DNA of 64,000 nucleotides from positions 1 through 64,000 of the forward strand of contig NZ_BBXE01000016.1 of NCBI RefSeq assembly GCF_001570565.1, read 5' to 3'. A program made the translations under genes and the position numbers. Numbering within the stretch: position 1 is the stretch's first letter; each line of letters starts with the position of its first letter. Below, in pieces: positions 39,378-48,193 of the stretch. The stretch is from Herbidospora yilanensis (GTDB taxonomy: Bacteria > Actinomycetota > Actinomycetes > Streptosporangiales > Streptosporangiaceae). A model generated the notes under the pieces. It was not told the origin of the DNA. It did no database searches and worked only from the letters and a program-made list of their open reading frames with translations.

Positions 39378-42374
39378 ATGGCAGGTCAGCTGCGCTTCGC
39401 GGTACTTGGACCCGTCAGAGCCTGGCGAGACGACGCCGAGCTCGATCTCGGCACTCCGCTGCAGCGGTCCATCATGGCGATGTTGTTGCTGCGCGAGGGC
39501 CGCGCGGTCACCCCCAACGAGCTCATCGACGCCGTCTGGGGTGAGGAGGCGCCGCCCCGGGCACTGGGCGCGCTGCGCACCTACGTCTCACGGTTGCGCA
39601 CGGCGCTGGAGCCCGACCGCTCGCCCCGTACCGCACCGCAGTTGCTCACCTCGGTCGGCAAGGGTTACGCGCTCAGGCTGCCCGACGACGCCTTCGACCT
39701 GGCCCGGTTCGAGAAGGCGGCGCACGCCTGCGAGTCGGCCCGCAAGGCGGGCGACGCGAGCCGGGCCGCCGAGACGTTACGCGAGGCCCTCACCTGGTGG
39801 AGCGGCGAACCACTCGGAGGCGCCGTCGGCCCCTACGCCGAGTCGCAGCGCGAACGGCTCCTGGAACGTCACATCGCGGCCGTCGAGACGCTGATGGACC
39901 TCGACCTCGAACTCGGCCGGCACGCCGAGGTCATCTCCGAGCTGATGGTGCTGACCGCCGACCACCCACTGCGCGAACGCCTGCGCGCCCAGCTCATGCT
40001 CGCCTACTACCGCTGCGGACGGCAGGCCGAGGCGCTCAACGTCTTCACCGACACCCGCAACGCCCTCATCGAGGAACTCGGCATCGACCCGGGCGCCGAA
40101 CTCACCGACCTGCACCGCCGCGTGCTGGCCGCCGACCCGACGCTGAGCTTCGTGAAGCCGCAGGCTTCTTTACGGCTCCCACCGGACGAGCCCGCCGAAT
40201 CCCAGCCCGTCGTCGAGATGCCGAAACCCGCGCAGCTCCCCGCCGCCGTAACCGACTTCACCGGCCGCAAGGCCCTGGTCAACCGGCTGCTCAACCAGCT
40301 CGGCGTGGCCGACGGCGTGCCCATCGCGGCCATCTGCGGCATCGGCGGCGTCGGCAAGACCACCCTGGCCGTGCACGTCGCCCACCTGCTGCACGACACC
40401 TTCCCGGACGGCCAGCTCTACGCCGACCTGCGCGGATACGGCCGCGAACCCACACCGCCCGAGACCGCGCTCGCGGCGTTCCTGCGCGCGCTCGGCATCC
40501 CGGTCGACGTCATCCCCGACGGCCTGGCCGACCGCGCGGCGCTGTTCCGTTCGCTGCTGGGCGACCGGCGCATGCTGGTGCTGCTCGACAACGCGCGCGA
40601 CGCCGACCAGGTCGAACACCTGCTGCCGGGCGCCCCGGGCTGCGCCGCGCTCATCACCAGCCGGGGCAAACTGGCCGACCTCCCGGCGGCCCGCCTGATC
40701 GACCTCGACGTGATGGAGCCCGACGAGGCGCTGGCGCTGTTCTCGGCCGTGGCCGGTCCCGAACGCGTCGCCGCCGAACGCGCCGCCGCCATGGACGTGG
40801 TCGCCGCCTGCGGTTTCCTGCCGCTGGCGGTCCGGATCGTGGCCGCCCGGCTCGCCTCCCGCCCGTCGTGGACGGTCGCCTCACTCGTCCCCCGGCTGGC
40901 CGACGAGAGACGCCGCCTCGACGAGCTGAAGATCGGCAACCTGGCCGTCTCGGCGACCTTCGCCCTCGGATACGGCCAGCTCGACCCCCGCCAGGCCCGC
41001 GCGTTCCGGCTGCTGTCGCTGCCCAACGGCACCGACATCTCCACCCCGGCCGCGGCGGCCGTGCTCGACCTGAGCCCGGTCGAGACCGAGGACGTGCTGG
41101 AGTCGATGGTCGACGTCAGCCTGCTCGAAGCGCCCGCGCCGGGCCGCTACCGCTTCCACGACCTGCTGCGCCTGTTCGCCCGCCGCCAGGCCGAAGACGC
41201 CGAGACCCCCGAGGCCCGCCACCAGGCGCTGCGCCGGCTGCTCGGCTTCTACCTCGGCTCGGCCCGCGCGGCCCACCGGCTGGCCTACGAGGGCAGCAAG
41301 GTCGCCGACAACCTCACGGTCATCGGCGCCCGGGGCCACACGTTCGGATCGGCCGACGAGTCGGTGGCGTGGCTGGCCGCCGAGGCCGACGACCTGTTCG
41401 CCTTGCTCGGCCAGGTCGCGGAAGAGGCGAGCCCCGGCCGGCCGGAGACCGATCGCGGCTCGCACCAGGAACCCGCCTCGCGGATACGCGCCGACCTGCC
41501 CGCCGCCGCCGACCTGCTGGTCGCGATGGAACCGCTGCTGGAGGCGGGCGCGTTCGCCCGCGAGTTCGACCTGCGCACCCGTGCCCTCATCGAGGCCGGC
41601 GGCGACCCGACCCGGCTGCGCGCCCACTACGTGCGCGGCCGGATGTTGTTCGGGGTGAACCGGCTGGCCGAGGCCGAGCAGGTGTTCCGGGAGTCGCTGC
41701 GGATCGCCGAACGCACCGGCGACCACGCCCTGCTGGGGGAGACCTACAACGCGCTCGGCGTGGTGACCGGGCGGCTCGGCAGACACCCGGAGGCGCTCGA
41801 CTGGTTCGGCCGGGCGACCAAGGTCTACCGCGAGCTGGGCAACCTGGCCGGGGAGGCGCTGGTGCTCAGCTACTCGGCCCGCGACCTGCTGCTGCTCGGC
41901 CGGGCCGCCGACGCGGTCGCCGTCTCGGAGCAGGGCCTGCAGATCTTCGGCGAGATCGGCAGCGGCCCCGGCGTGGCCAGGGCCCGCTACCACCTGGGCG
42001 TGGTGTTGTCGTACGTCGGCCGCCTGAACGAGGCCGTCGTCCACCACGCCGAATGCCTGGAGTTCTTCCGCGCCAGCAACCAGAAGGTCTGGGAACAGCG
42101 CGTCTGCAACCGGCTCGCCACCACCCTCACCAAGGCCGGACGTTTCCAGGAGGCCGCCCGGCACGCCGAGCAGGCCCTCCAGGTCAGCCGGGAGATCACC
42201 CATCCCTACGGGGAGGCCCAGTCGCTGACCGCGCTCGGCAAGGCGCTGCGCGGGCTCGGCAGCCGCAAGCGCAGCCGCGACGCGCTAGAGAAGGCCCTCG
42301 ACCTGTTCATCCGGCTCGGTTCGGCCGAGGCGGACGACGTCCGGAAGCTGCTCGCCGATCGCGTCGAGACCTAG
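39378..42374 (+). CDS. SARP-family regulator with NB-ARC and TPR domains (AfsR-like)
   Basis: 998 residues from the ATG at 39378; GAGGG lies upstream. Domain order: OmpR-type winged helix (about 1-100; LRFAVLGPVRAWRDDAELDLG, RTYVSRLRTAL, GKGYALRL), BTAD (about 105-255; DLARFEKAAH, ELGIDPGAELTDLHRRVLA), NB-ARC ATPase (about 285-530) with Walker A GIGGVGKTT and Walker B-like RRMLVLLDNARD, then a helical region and TPR repeats (about 690-980; HYVRGRMLFGVNRLAEAEQVFRESLRI and AEQALQVSREI). Full-length AfsR/GlnR-type SARPs couple ATP-dependent switching to transcription of secondary-metabolite or developmental genes. No biosynthetic cluster is next to it, so its targets are elsewhere. Confidence 0.95.
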   Translation: MAGQLRFAVLGPVRAWRDDAELDLGTPLQRSIMAMLLLREGRAVTPNELIDAVWGEEAPPRALGALRTYVSRLRTALEPDRSPRTAPQLLTSVGKGYALRLPDDAFDLARFEKAAHACESARKAGDASRAAETLREALTWWSGEPLGGAVGPYAESQRERLLERHIAAVETLMDLDLELGRHAEVISELMVLTADHPLRERLRAQLMLAYYRCGRQAEALNVFTDTRNALIEELGIDPGAELTDLHRRVLAADPTLSFVKPQASLRLPPDEPAESQPVVEMPKPAQLPAAVTDFTGRKALVNRLLNQLGVADGVPIAAICGIGGVGKTTLAVHVAHLLHDTFPDGQLYADLRGYGREPTPPETALAAFLRALGIPVDVIPDGLADRAALFRSLLGDRRMLVLLDNARDADQVEHLLPGAPGCAALITSRGKLADLPAARLIDLDVMEPDEALALFSAVAGPERVAAERAAAMDVVAACGFLPLAVRIVAARLASRPSWTVASLVPRLADERRRLDELKIGNLAVSATFALGYGQLDPRQARAFRLLSLPNGTDISTPAAAAVLDLSPVETEDVLESMVDVSLLEAPAPGRYRFHDLLRLFARRQAEDAETPEARHQALRRLLGFYLGSARAAHRLAYEGSKVADNLTVIGARGHTFGSADESVAWLAAEADDLFALLGQVAEEASPGRPETDRGSHQEPASRIRADLPAAADLLVAMEPLLEAGAFAREFDLRTRALIEAGGDPTRLRAHYVRGRMLFGVNRLAEAEQVFRESLRIAERTGDHALLGETYNALGVVTGRLGRHPEALDWFGRATKVYRELGNLAGEALVLSYSARDLLLLGRAADAVAVSEQGLQIFGEIGSGPGVARARYHLGVVLSYVGRLNEAVVHHAECLEFFRASNQKVWEQRVCNRLATTLTKAGRFQEAARHAEQALQVSREITHPYGEAQSLTALGKALRGLGSRKRSRDALEKALDLFIRLGSAEADDVRKLLADRVET

Positions 42375-42547
42375 TTCGTCATCGAGCCTGGTCATCCGGA
42401 CGTGGTTGATCACCGGGGTTCCTTTCGGTACGGGAGCTGGACGCCCGGCCGGTCGCCGCTCTCACCCGGCGCGTTAGGGGGCCCGGTGGGATCCACACGG
42501 TGCGCCTCGGTGATCGCCAGCCGCCTCTCTGAAAACGACCGGCCGGG

Positions 42548-42583
42548 CCGGGCGAGGTCCCTACCCCCGGGTTCCCCGCCCGG
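42548..42583. terminator. bidirectional hairpin between the SARP gene and the methyltransferase gene
   Basis: Arms CCGGGCGAGG (42548-42557) and CCCCGCCCGG (42574-42583) pair with one mismatch and are followed on the plus strand by TTT. The 241-bp gap between the convergent stops (42374 and 42616) holds nothing else I can name. Confidence 0.45.
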
Positions 42584-42615
42584 TTTCACTCTCCTACGCC
42601 GCGTTTGACGATCGA

Positions 42616-44055
42616 TCAACGCCCGATTGCGAAGAACCCCTCGGCCACCAGCCGGCGCACGCTCTCGGTGTCGGCCAGGCCCGGCCTGCCGGTGAGCTCG
42701 CCGATGGCGGCCAGCAGCGGGCCGGTCTTCAGCTCGCCGTCGACGACCCCCGCCAGCGCCGCCTCGACGGTGCCGACGTCGGTCGTCCGGCGCAGCCCCC
42801 GGGTCTGGCGGAGCCTGATCACCGACGGGTCGTCGGCGCCGGGCGGGCCGACCCGTTCTTCGATCACGCCCTCGGCAAGGGTGAGCGGGAGGTTCCGCAG
42901 TTCGTCGTCGCTCAGCCGGTGGGCGGCGGTGATCGCGTCGAGGACCCGGTCGACGTAGGCCCCCACGGGGAGCTCGACCTGGTGGGTGAGCTGCTCTATT
43001 CGTACGACGGGATCGAGGGAACCCGAGTCGTTGAGGGTGATCCAGCCGAACCCGACGCCCTCGACCTCCTGCTCCTCGAACCACTCCAGCCACTCGTCGT
43101 AGCGGTCGCGGTAGACCGGGGTGCCCTGCTCGGCCGCGTCGCGCAGCCACAACTCCACATACTCGGCCGGATCCTGGACGTCGCGCTGCACCACCCAGCC
43201 GTCGCAGCCGGTCGCGGAGATCCAGCCGCCGACGCGGTCGCGCCAGTCTTCGCCGCGCACGTGGAGCCAGTTGGCCAGCAGGTGGCAGGTGCCCCCGGCG
43301 GCCAGGTGGGCGGGCGCCTGCCGGACGAGGTCGCGGCAGAACTCGTCGCCCCGGTATCCGGTCTCGCGGTAGGTCAGCCGCCCGGCCGGCGAGATCACGA
43401 ACGGGGGATTGCACACGATCAGGTCATAGCGCTCGCCGCCGACCGGCTCGAACATCGAGCCCTTGCGCGTCTCGACGCCGGTCACCCCGGAGAGCCCCCA
43501 GCTCAGCCGGGCGAGGTGGAGCGCGCGGGCGTTCACGTCGGTCGCCGTGATCTCGGTCGCCCGGTCGGCCAGGTGGAGCACCTGCACCCCGCAGCCGGTC
43601 CCGAGGTCGAGCGCCCGGTCGACCGGCTCCCGCGAGACGAGCTGCGCCAGGTTCGCCGACGCCCCGCCCGCCCCGACCACGTGGTCACGCCGCAGCGCCG
43701 GGTCGCCGGGCCGCACCTTCCGGTCGGACACCACATAGCCGCCGGTCTCCCAGGGCTGGATGTGCACGTTGGCCTGGACGGTGTCCCCCACCTTGATCAG
43801 CAACCCGCTGCGCAGCAACTCCTGCAGCGGCAGATCGGCGGCGGCCGTGCTGACCGGCACCCCCAGCCACCACAGGCGGATCAGGGTGCCCAGCGAGTCG
43901 CCGTCACGCGTCACGCGCAGCGCCGGGACGAGCTCCTCACGCGCCAGCGCCGAGGCCGCCGTGTCGCCGAGCCTCTCGCGTACGCCGTCGATCGTGTAGC
44001 CGATCTCGCGGAACCGGTCGCTAAGCCGTATGAGCAGGTCAGATGGTGCGTCCAC
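42616..44055 (-). CDS. SAM-dependent methyltransferase with N- and C-terminal extensions (HemK/RlmG-like core)
   Basis: 479 residues from the GTG at 44055, chosen because a TAGATT -10 box (44063-44068) ends seven bases before it, implying a leaderless transcript; a start 11 codons upstream would fall before the promoter. N-terminal helical domain (about 1-140), then the Rossmann methyltransferase core with motif I ALDLGTGCGVQVLHLA (near 170), TATDVNARAL and the catalytic-site IVCNPPFVIS (NPPF, near 240), characteristic of N-methyltransferases acting on RNA or protein glutamine. A C-terminal winged-helix-like region follows (about 380-479). Found widely in actinobacteria; the substrate is not established. 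Confidence 0.88.
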   Translation of the reverse strand: MDAPSDLLIRLSDRFREIGYTIDGVRERLGDTAASALAREELVPALRVTRDGDSLGTLIRLWWLGVPVSTAAADLPLQELLRSGLLIKVGDTVQANVHIQPWETGGYVVSDRKVRPGDPALRRDHVVGAGGASANLAQLVSREPVDRALDLGTGCGVQVLHLADRATEITATDVNARALHLARLSWGLSGVTGVETRKGSMFEPVGGERYDLIVCNPPFVISPAGRLTYRETGYRGDEFCRDLVRQAPAHLAAGGTCHLLANWLHVRGEDWRDRVGGWISATGCDGWVVQRDVQDPAEYVELWLRDAAEQGTPVYRDRYDEWLEWFEEQEVEGVGFGWITLNDSGSLDPVVRIEQLTHQVELPVGAYVDRVLDAITAAHRLSDDELRNLPLTLAEGVIEERVGPPGADDPSVIRLRQTRGLRRTTDVGTVEAALAGVVDGELKTGPLLAAIGELTGRPGLADTESVRRLVAEGFFAIGR

Positions 44056-44205
44056 ACAGAGCAATCTAGCGCCGTGAGCGCTTCGCAAGTCGCGTCAAAC
44101 AGGCTGGCGTATGACCCGGACAACCTCATCGGGGAGTTTGCCATGCTCATACCGTGCCTGGCCTGCGGCTGGAGATCTCCCTCGACAAGCGGACGTGGCG
44201 GGTGC

Positions 44206-44793
44206 TCAGCCGCTGAGGCTGGCCCAGGCGGCCTCGGCGAGCGACCGGATCTCCTCGTCGGTCGGCTGGTGGGCGCCGGCGAACCACAGGCGGCACATCT
44301 CCTGGGCGGGGCCGAGCCACAACACGTAACACATGGTCGACTGGACCGGCTTGAGCAGCCCCGACTTCATGTGGGGCTTCCACCAGTCGGCGACCTGGCG
44401 GAAGAAGGTGCGCCGCGAGTCGGAGACCTCGGCGCCGCCGGGCTCCTCGCGCCGGGGCGGCCGTTCGCTGATCAGCAGCCGGGCCCGCTCCGGGTGTTCG
44501 CCGCACCACTCCATGTGGAAGGCGACGATCGCCTCGATCCCGGCGCGGGCGTCGTCGTTGGCGAGCAGCCGGGTGATGAACGCTTCCTGGTACATCGCCA
44601 GCGTTTCGGCGTAGAGCACCCCGAACACGTGCTCTTTGCTGGCGAAATGGTGATAGAAACTACCTACGCTCACGCCGCTCTCCTCACGGAGGCTGGCGAG
44701 CGTGGTGGCGGAGACGCCGTCCTGGCTGAACCGGCGCAGGGCGCCGTCCATGATCCTGGTCCGCCCGTCTCGACCGATCTTCGCGCTCTTCAC
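44206..44793 (-). CDS. TetR-family regulator
   Basis: 195 residues, GTG start overlapping the stop of the GNAT gene (GTGA), hence translationally coupled. HTH at residues 12-58 (RTRIMDGALRRFSQDGVSATTLASLREESGVSVGSFYHHFASKEHVF) is a textbook TetR motif. The C-terminal domain contains Trp/Cys-rich helices (WCGEHPERARLLI, MCYVLWLGPAQEMCRLWF) that probably form a ligand pocket. No dedicated operator can lie directly upstream because of the overlap, so it shares the promoter of the GNAT gene. Confidence 0.9.
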   Translation of the reverse strand: MKSAKIGRDGRTRIMDGALRRFSQDGVSATTLASLREESGVSVGSFYHHFASKEHVFGVLYAETLAMYQEAFITRLLANDDARAGIEAIVAFHMEWCGEHPERARLLISERPPRREEPGGAEVSDSRRTFFRQVADWWKPHMKSGLLKPVQSTMCYVLWLGPAQEMCRLWFAGAHQPTDEEIRSLAEAAWASLSG

Positions 44794-45287
44794 ACCATCA
44801 ATGGTGGCCTAACAGAGCTTTGTTCTGCAAATGCGAGGGTCGCTCTGACCTGAACCGACCCGTGTTCGACGGCCATCTCGGCCTCCGGCCAGGCCTTGTT
44901 GATCATGGCGAGCACCCGCCGGTTCTCCCCCATCACGTCCATGGTCAGCCACCGGACCCCGGTCGCGCGGCCGAGCAGTTCCCTGATCAGCGAGGAACCG
45001 ATCCCCTGGCCCTGCCAGGCGTCCGCCACCACGACGGCGATCTCGGCCTCATCGTCCTTCCGGTACGCCATCGCGTGCCCGATCACCCGGGAGTCGGCGG
45101 TGGCCAGTAAGGCGTCGCGGCGATCGTCTCTGGCCAGCATGGCCCCGATGAGCGTGTTCGTGGGCCGGGTGAGCCCGGCGAAGAAACGATGCGTCTGCGT
45201 GCGCAGCGAGAGGTCGAGCAGGAACTTCCGCACCCCGTCCGCGTCATCCGGCCCCGCGGGGCGGATGTCCACCTGAGTTCTCTGCAT
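44790..45287 (-). CDS. GNAT-family acetyltransferase
   Basis: 165 residues. The acetyl-CoA motif AIVVADAWQGQGIGSSLIRELL (Q/RxxGxG/A near residue 95) and the preceding beta strands (IRPAGPDDADGVRKFLLDLS, VIGHAMAYRKDDEAEIAV) are conserved. Start ATG 45287 lies inside one of two CTGAGT-N11-ACTCAG palindromes, so the gene is probably repressed by the divergent HxlR regulator. The downstream TetR gene overlaps its stop. Confidence 0.9.
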   Translation of the reverse strand: MQRTQVDIRPAGPDDADGVRKFLLDLSLRTQTHRFFAGLTRPTNTLIGAMLARDDRRDALLATADSRVIGHAMAYRKDDEAEIAVVVADAWQGQGIGSSLIRELLGRATGVRWLTMDVMGENRRVLAMINKAWPEAEMAVEHGSVQVRATLAFAEQSSVRPPLMV

Positions 45288-45295
45288 GGACTCAG
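45273..45295. promoter_or_regulatory. palindrome CTGAGT-N11-ACTCAG, copy 1, over the GNAT start codon
   Basis: Arms 45273-45278 and 45290-45295. The GNAT ATG (45287-45285) is within the spacer. Same arms and same 11-bp spacer as copy 2, 37 bp away. Confidence 0.75.
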
Positions 45296-45309
45296 CGTTT
45301 ATTGCCAGG

Positions 45310-45332
45310 CTGAGTATGTCAAGTAGACTCAG
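45310..45332. promoter_or_regulatory. palindrome CTGAGT-N11-ACTCAG, copy 2, in the divergent promoter
   Basis: Arms 45310-45315 and 45327-45332. It contains TAGACT (45324-45329), a good -10 for the HxlR gene 30 bp downstream, so protein binding here should shut off that promoter. Two copies with identical geometry argue for one dimeric regulator, most simply the HxlR protein. Confidence 0.75.
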
Positions 45333-45358
45333 ATGCGAAGAGGAAGTGATGATTTACG

Positions 45359-45850
45359 ATGCGTGCCATGACCGATCCGCCGCGAAGCGCCTTCCGGCTG
45401 GACAACTGCTCCATCGAACGCACCCTCTCGGTGCTCGGCGAGAAGTGGACCTTCCTGGTGCTGCGGGAGGCCTTCGCCGGCGTCCGCCGCTTCGCCGACA
45501 TCCAGGCCAACACGGGCGCGCCCCGGCAGGTGCTCAGCGCCCGCCTGGCCCGGCTCGTCGACGAGGGCACCCTGCGCAAGGTCCCCTACCAGGAGCCCGG
45601 CCAGCGCCAGCGCGACGAATACCGGCTGACCGACAAGGGCCGCGAGCTCTTCCCGATCCTGGTCGCCCTGCTCCACTGGGGCGACCGCTACCTGGCCGAC
45701 CCCGAGGGCCCCTCGCTCCTGGTCACCCACCGCGACTGCGGCGCCCCGGTCACGCTGGAGCTGCGCTGCGCCGAAGGACATCATGTGGGCGGCCCCCGCG
45801 AGACCGTCGCGCTGCCCGGACCGGGATCCCGGGTCAAGGGCACCGCATAG
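45359..45850 (+). CDS. HxlR-family winged-helix regulator
   Basis: 163 residues. The HxlR pattern is complete: NCSIERTLSVLGEKWTFLVLREAF near residue 16, GVRRFADIQANTGAPRQVLSARLARLVDEGTL, and the wing YRLTDKGRELFPILVALLHWGDRYL. The single Cys17 at the conserved N-terminal position is the redox or electrophile sensor of several HxlR proteins (YodB, HypR type), so thiol stress is a plausible signal. It is divergent from the GNAT-TetR pair with two identical palindromes between. Confidence 0.92.
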   Translation: MRAMTDPPRSAFRLDNCSIERTLSVLGEKWTFLVLREAFAGVRRFADIQANTGAPRQVLSARLARLVDEGTLRKVPYQEPGQRQRDEYRLTDKGRELFPILVALLHWGDRYLADPEGPSLLVTHRDCGAPVTLELRCAEGHHVGGPRETVALPGPGSRVKGTA

Positions 45851-45869
45851 GGTCCCTAGTCTGTAGGAC

Positions 45870-46664
45870 GTGTACCGGTTCCTGCTGACCCCTCGCTGGC
45901 TGGCGCTTCACGTCGTCGTGCTGCTGGTGATCCCGGCCTTCGTCTTCCTCGGCCGGTGGCAGTTCGGCCGGTGGGAAGACCGCTCCGCCGCCGAAGACCG
46001 CAACGCCACCAACCTGTCCGCGCCTCCGGTGCCGGTCGGGACGTTGACGAGCGTGGGCGGGGCCGTACCCGAGTCGGACAAGTTCCGCAGGGTCACCGCC
46101 ACCGGCACCTACGACACCGCACACGAGCTGCTGGTCCGCCGCCGCACCCAGAACAGCCAGGTCGGCTTCTACGTCCTCACCCCGCTCAAGACCGCCGACG
46201 GCGCCGTGCTGGTCAACCGGGGCTGGGTCAAGGCCGGCGCGACCATCGACACCCTCCCCGACGTCCCGCCGCCCCCTGGCGGGGAGGTGACACTGACGGG
46301 CCGTCTGCGCCCGGCCGAGACCACCGAGACGACCGGCATCATCGACCGCAAGGGCCTCCCGGCGGGCCAGGTCCTCCTGATCGACGACCGCCCCATCGCC
46401 GGCCTCGTCGGCTCCCCCCTCTTCGGCGGATACGTCGATCTCATCGAACAGCGGCCGACCGCGGAAAAAGCCCCCGAACCCGTGCCCGCCCCGGAATCGG
46501 GTGGTGGCGGAGGGCTCAATCTGGCCTACGGAGTGCAGTGGTGGCTGTTCATCGGGGTGGCGATCGGCGGCTGGATCCTCCTGATCCGCCGAGAGCTTCA
46601 CGACCGGCGGGAAAGTACTGATAATGGTGGGGCGGCCGAGGCGACGAGCCCCGCCGTGACGTGA
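45870..46664 (+). CDS. SURF1-family protein
   Basis: 264 residues, GTG start; TAGTCT (45857-45862) ends seven bases upstream, so probably leaderless. The N-terminal helix (about 10-30; LALHVVVLLVIPAFVFLGRWQFGRW with the GRWQ/RW motif), the extracytoplasmic domain including FRRVTATGTYD, VGFYVLTPLKTADGAVLVNRGWV, and a C-terminal helix with NLAYGVQWWLFIGVAIGGWIL (YaxQWwxF signature) are those of SURF1, an assembly factor for the aa3 cytochrome oxidase. Ends in a disordered polar tail. The cytochrome oxidase genes are not in this window. Confidence 0.92.
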   Translation: MYRFLLTPRWLALHVVVLLVIPAFVFLGRWQFGRWEDRSAAEDRNATNLSAPPVPVGTLTSVGGAVPESDKFRRVTATGTYDTAHELLVRRRTQNSQVGFYVLTPLKTADGAVLVNRGWVKAGATIDTLPDVPPPPGGEVTLTGRLRPAETTETTGIIDRKGLPAGQVLLIDDRPIAGLVGSPLFGGYVDLIEQRPTAEKAPEPVPAPESGGGGGLNLAYGVQWWLFIGVAIGGWILLIRRELHDRRESTDNGGAAEATSPAVT

Positions 46665-46732
46665 CGAACGGATACCAACCGGAGACCTGCCAGCTTGTTT
46701 GGCGTTATTCCTTGGCCCTAACGTTGAATGCT

Positions 46733-47929
46733 GTGAGTACCCCGCTGCTTCCCGACCCTGAGCCGAGGCGGCGGGATTTTGTGATCATTTCAGTCGATGA
46801 TCACGTGATCGAGCCGCCCGATCTCTTCGAGAACCGCCTCGCGTCCAAATACCACGACGCGGCCCCCAAGGTCGTCGACACCGACAGCGGCCACCAGGTG
46901 TGGCGCTACGGCGGCGCGACCTACCCGGCCGCCGGCATCGACGTCGGCGCCGGCCGCCCCCGCGAGGCGTGGACCCTCGATCCGGTCCGCTTCGACGACA
47001 TGCGCCCCGGCTGCTACGACGTCGACGCGCGCATCGAGGATATGGACCGTGCCGGAATCTGGGCGGCCCTGAACTTCCCCGGCATGCTGGCCACCCAGGC
47101 GGGCGTCGCCTTCGCCCGCACCCGCGACCAAGACCTCGGCTTAGCCTTGGTGAAGGCCTGGAACGACTGGCACGTCGACGTGTGGGCCGGCACCTACCCC
47201 GAACGCGTGATCGCCCTCCAGCTCCCCTGGCTCCCCGACCCCGAGGTGGCCGCCAAGGAGATCAAGGCCAACGCCGCCCGCGGCTTCAAGGCCGTCGTCT
47301 TCCCCGAGTTCCCCACCCGCCTGCGCCTCCCGTCGATCCACAGCGGCCACTGGGACCCGTTCCTGGCCGCCTGCGAGGAGACCGGCACGGTCGTCTGCCT
47401 CCACACCGGCGCCTCGTCGTGGGCCCCCGTGCCCTCTCCCGACACCCCCATCGAAGCGATCACCACCCTGATGCCGTCGACCGCGATGTTCGCCTGCGCC
47501 GACTGGTTGTGGTCGGGCATCCCGCTGCGCTTCCCCGGTCTCCGCATCCTCATCGTCGAAGGCGGCGTGGGCTGGCTCCCCATGCTGGCCGAACGCGCCG
47601 ACTACGCCCTCGACCACCCGGTGTCGAGCGAATCGGCCTGGGACGGCGGCCTGCGGCCGAGCGAGGTCCTGCGCCGCAACTTCTTCTTCGGGACCCTCGA
47701 CGACACCGCGCTCAGCGGGGTGCGCATGGCCGTGGGGATGGAACACGTGCTGCTGGAGAGCGGATATCCGCGAGCGGAGTCGTCGTGGCCCGACACCCAG
47801 CGATCGGTGGCCAGGCGGCTGGGGAACCTGCCGCCCGCGGACATCGCGCGGGTGGCTTACGGGAACGCGGCCCGGCTGTTCGGACATCCGCTGCCGTCGC
47901 GGGCGTGGTTGCGCATGGAAGAGATCTGA
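46733..47929 (+). CDS. amidohydrolase (PF04909 family)
   Basis: 398 residues from the GTG at 46733; a GTG at 46661 overlapping the SURF1 stop would add 24 non-conserved residues, and a promoter-like TTGTTT-18-TAACGT (46695-46724) lies between, so the later start is preferred. The family opening ISVDDHVIEPPDLF has D-x-H metal ligands, with later GFKAVVFPEF, VCLHTGASS (His), and the C-terminal GMEHVLLESGYPRAESSWPDT where the metal Asp is expected (seen here as ESxYP-x-x-x-S-S-W). Members decarboxylate or hydrolyse cyclic and aromatic acids; the reaction is not fixed here. A repeat element begins 5 bp after the stop. Confidence 0.88.
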   Translation: MSTPLLPDPEPRRRDFVIISVDDHVIEPPDLFENRLASKYHDAAPKVVDTDSGHQVWRYGGATYPAAGIDVGAGRPREAWTLDPVRFDDMRPGCYDVDARIEDMDRAGIWAALNFPGMLATQAGVAFARTRDQDLGLALVKAWNDWHVDVWAGTYPERVIALQLPWLPDPEVAAKEIKANAARGFKAVVFPEFPTRLRLPSIHSGHWDPFLAACEETGTVVCLHTGASSWAPVPSPDTPIEAITTLMPSTAMFACADWLWSGIPLRFPGLRILIVEGGVGWLPMLAERADYALDHPVSSESAWDGGLRPSEVLRRNFFFGTLDDTALSGVRMAVGMEHVLLESGYPRAESSWPDTQRSVARRLGNLPPADIARVAYGNAARLFGHPLPSRAWLRMEEI

Positions 47930-47933
47930 GCCT

Positions 47934-48093
47934 GTCTGATGGCCGCGCCTGTTTGATGGCCGCGCCTCCGGCGCGGCGGGCTTGGCCGCCTTCAGTCCGG
48001 GCCTTCCCTCGTCGCTCCGGTTCGCTTCGCTCTCCTGCGCTCCTCAGTCCAGGCCCGGACGCGGCCAAGCCACGACTGGCCGGCCTCACGACC
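47934..48093. repeat. intergenic repeat copy B, core flipped relative to copy A
   Basis: Left arm 47934-47978 is the reverse complement of the right arm of copy A and includes the two 17-bp units (47934-47950 with one mismatch, 47951-47967). Inverted repeat 47979-48003 carries a 5-bp insertion; core 48004-48051 matches the copy A core in the same direction; inverted repeat 48052-48071 is perfect; right arm 48072-48093 is the reverse complement of the left arm of copy A. It sits between convergent genes. 48094-48193 shows nothing further. Confidence 0.85.
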
Positions 48094-48193
48094 GAGTTTG
48101 GCCTTCTGCCAGGCCATCGAAGGCCTACGGCGCCGGAGAGGCCTGCGGTGGACTTGCGGGGTTCGGGTCCGGTGCCTGAAGGGATGGAGCCTC

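Noticed and set aside
39797-42409. A long second frame within the SARP gene
   Set aside because: Arg/Pro/Gly-rich composition typical of a shadow frame in GC-rich DNA; no domain.
48098-48193. A small gene or RNA after repeat copy B
   Set aside because: No start with a ribosome binding site, no hairpin plus promoter, and no codon bias.
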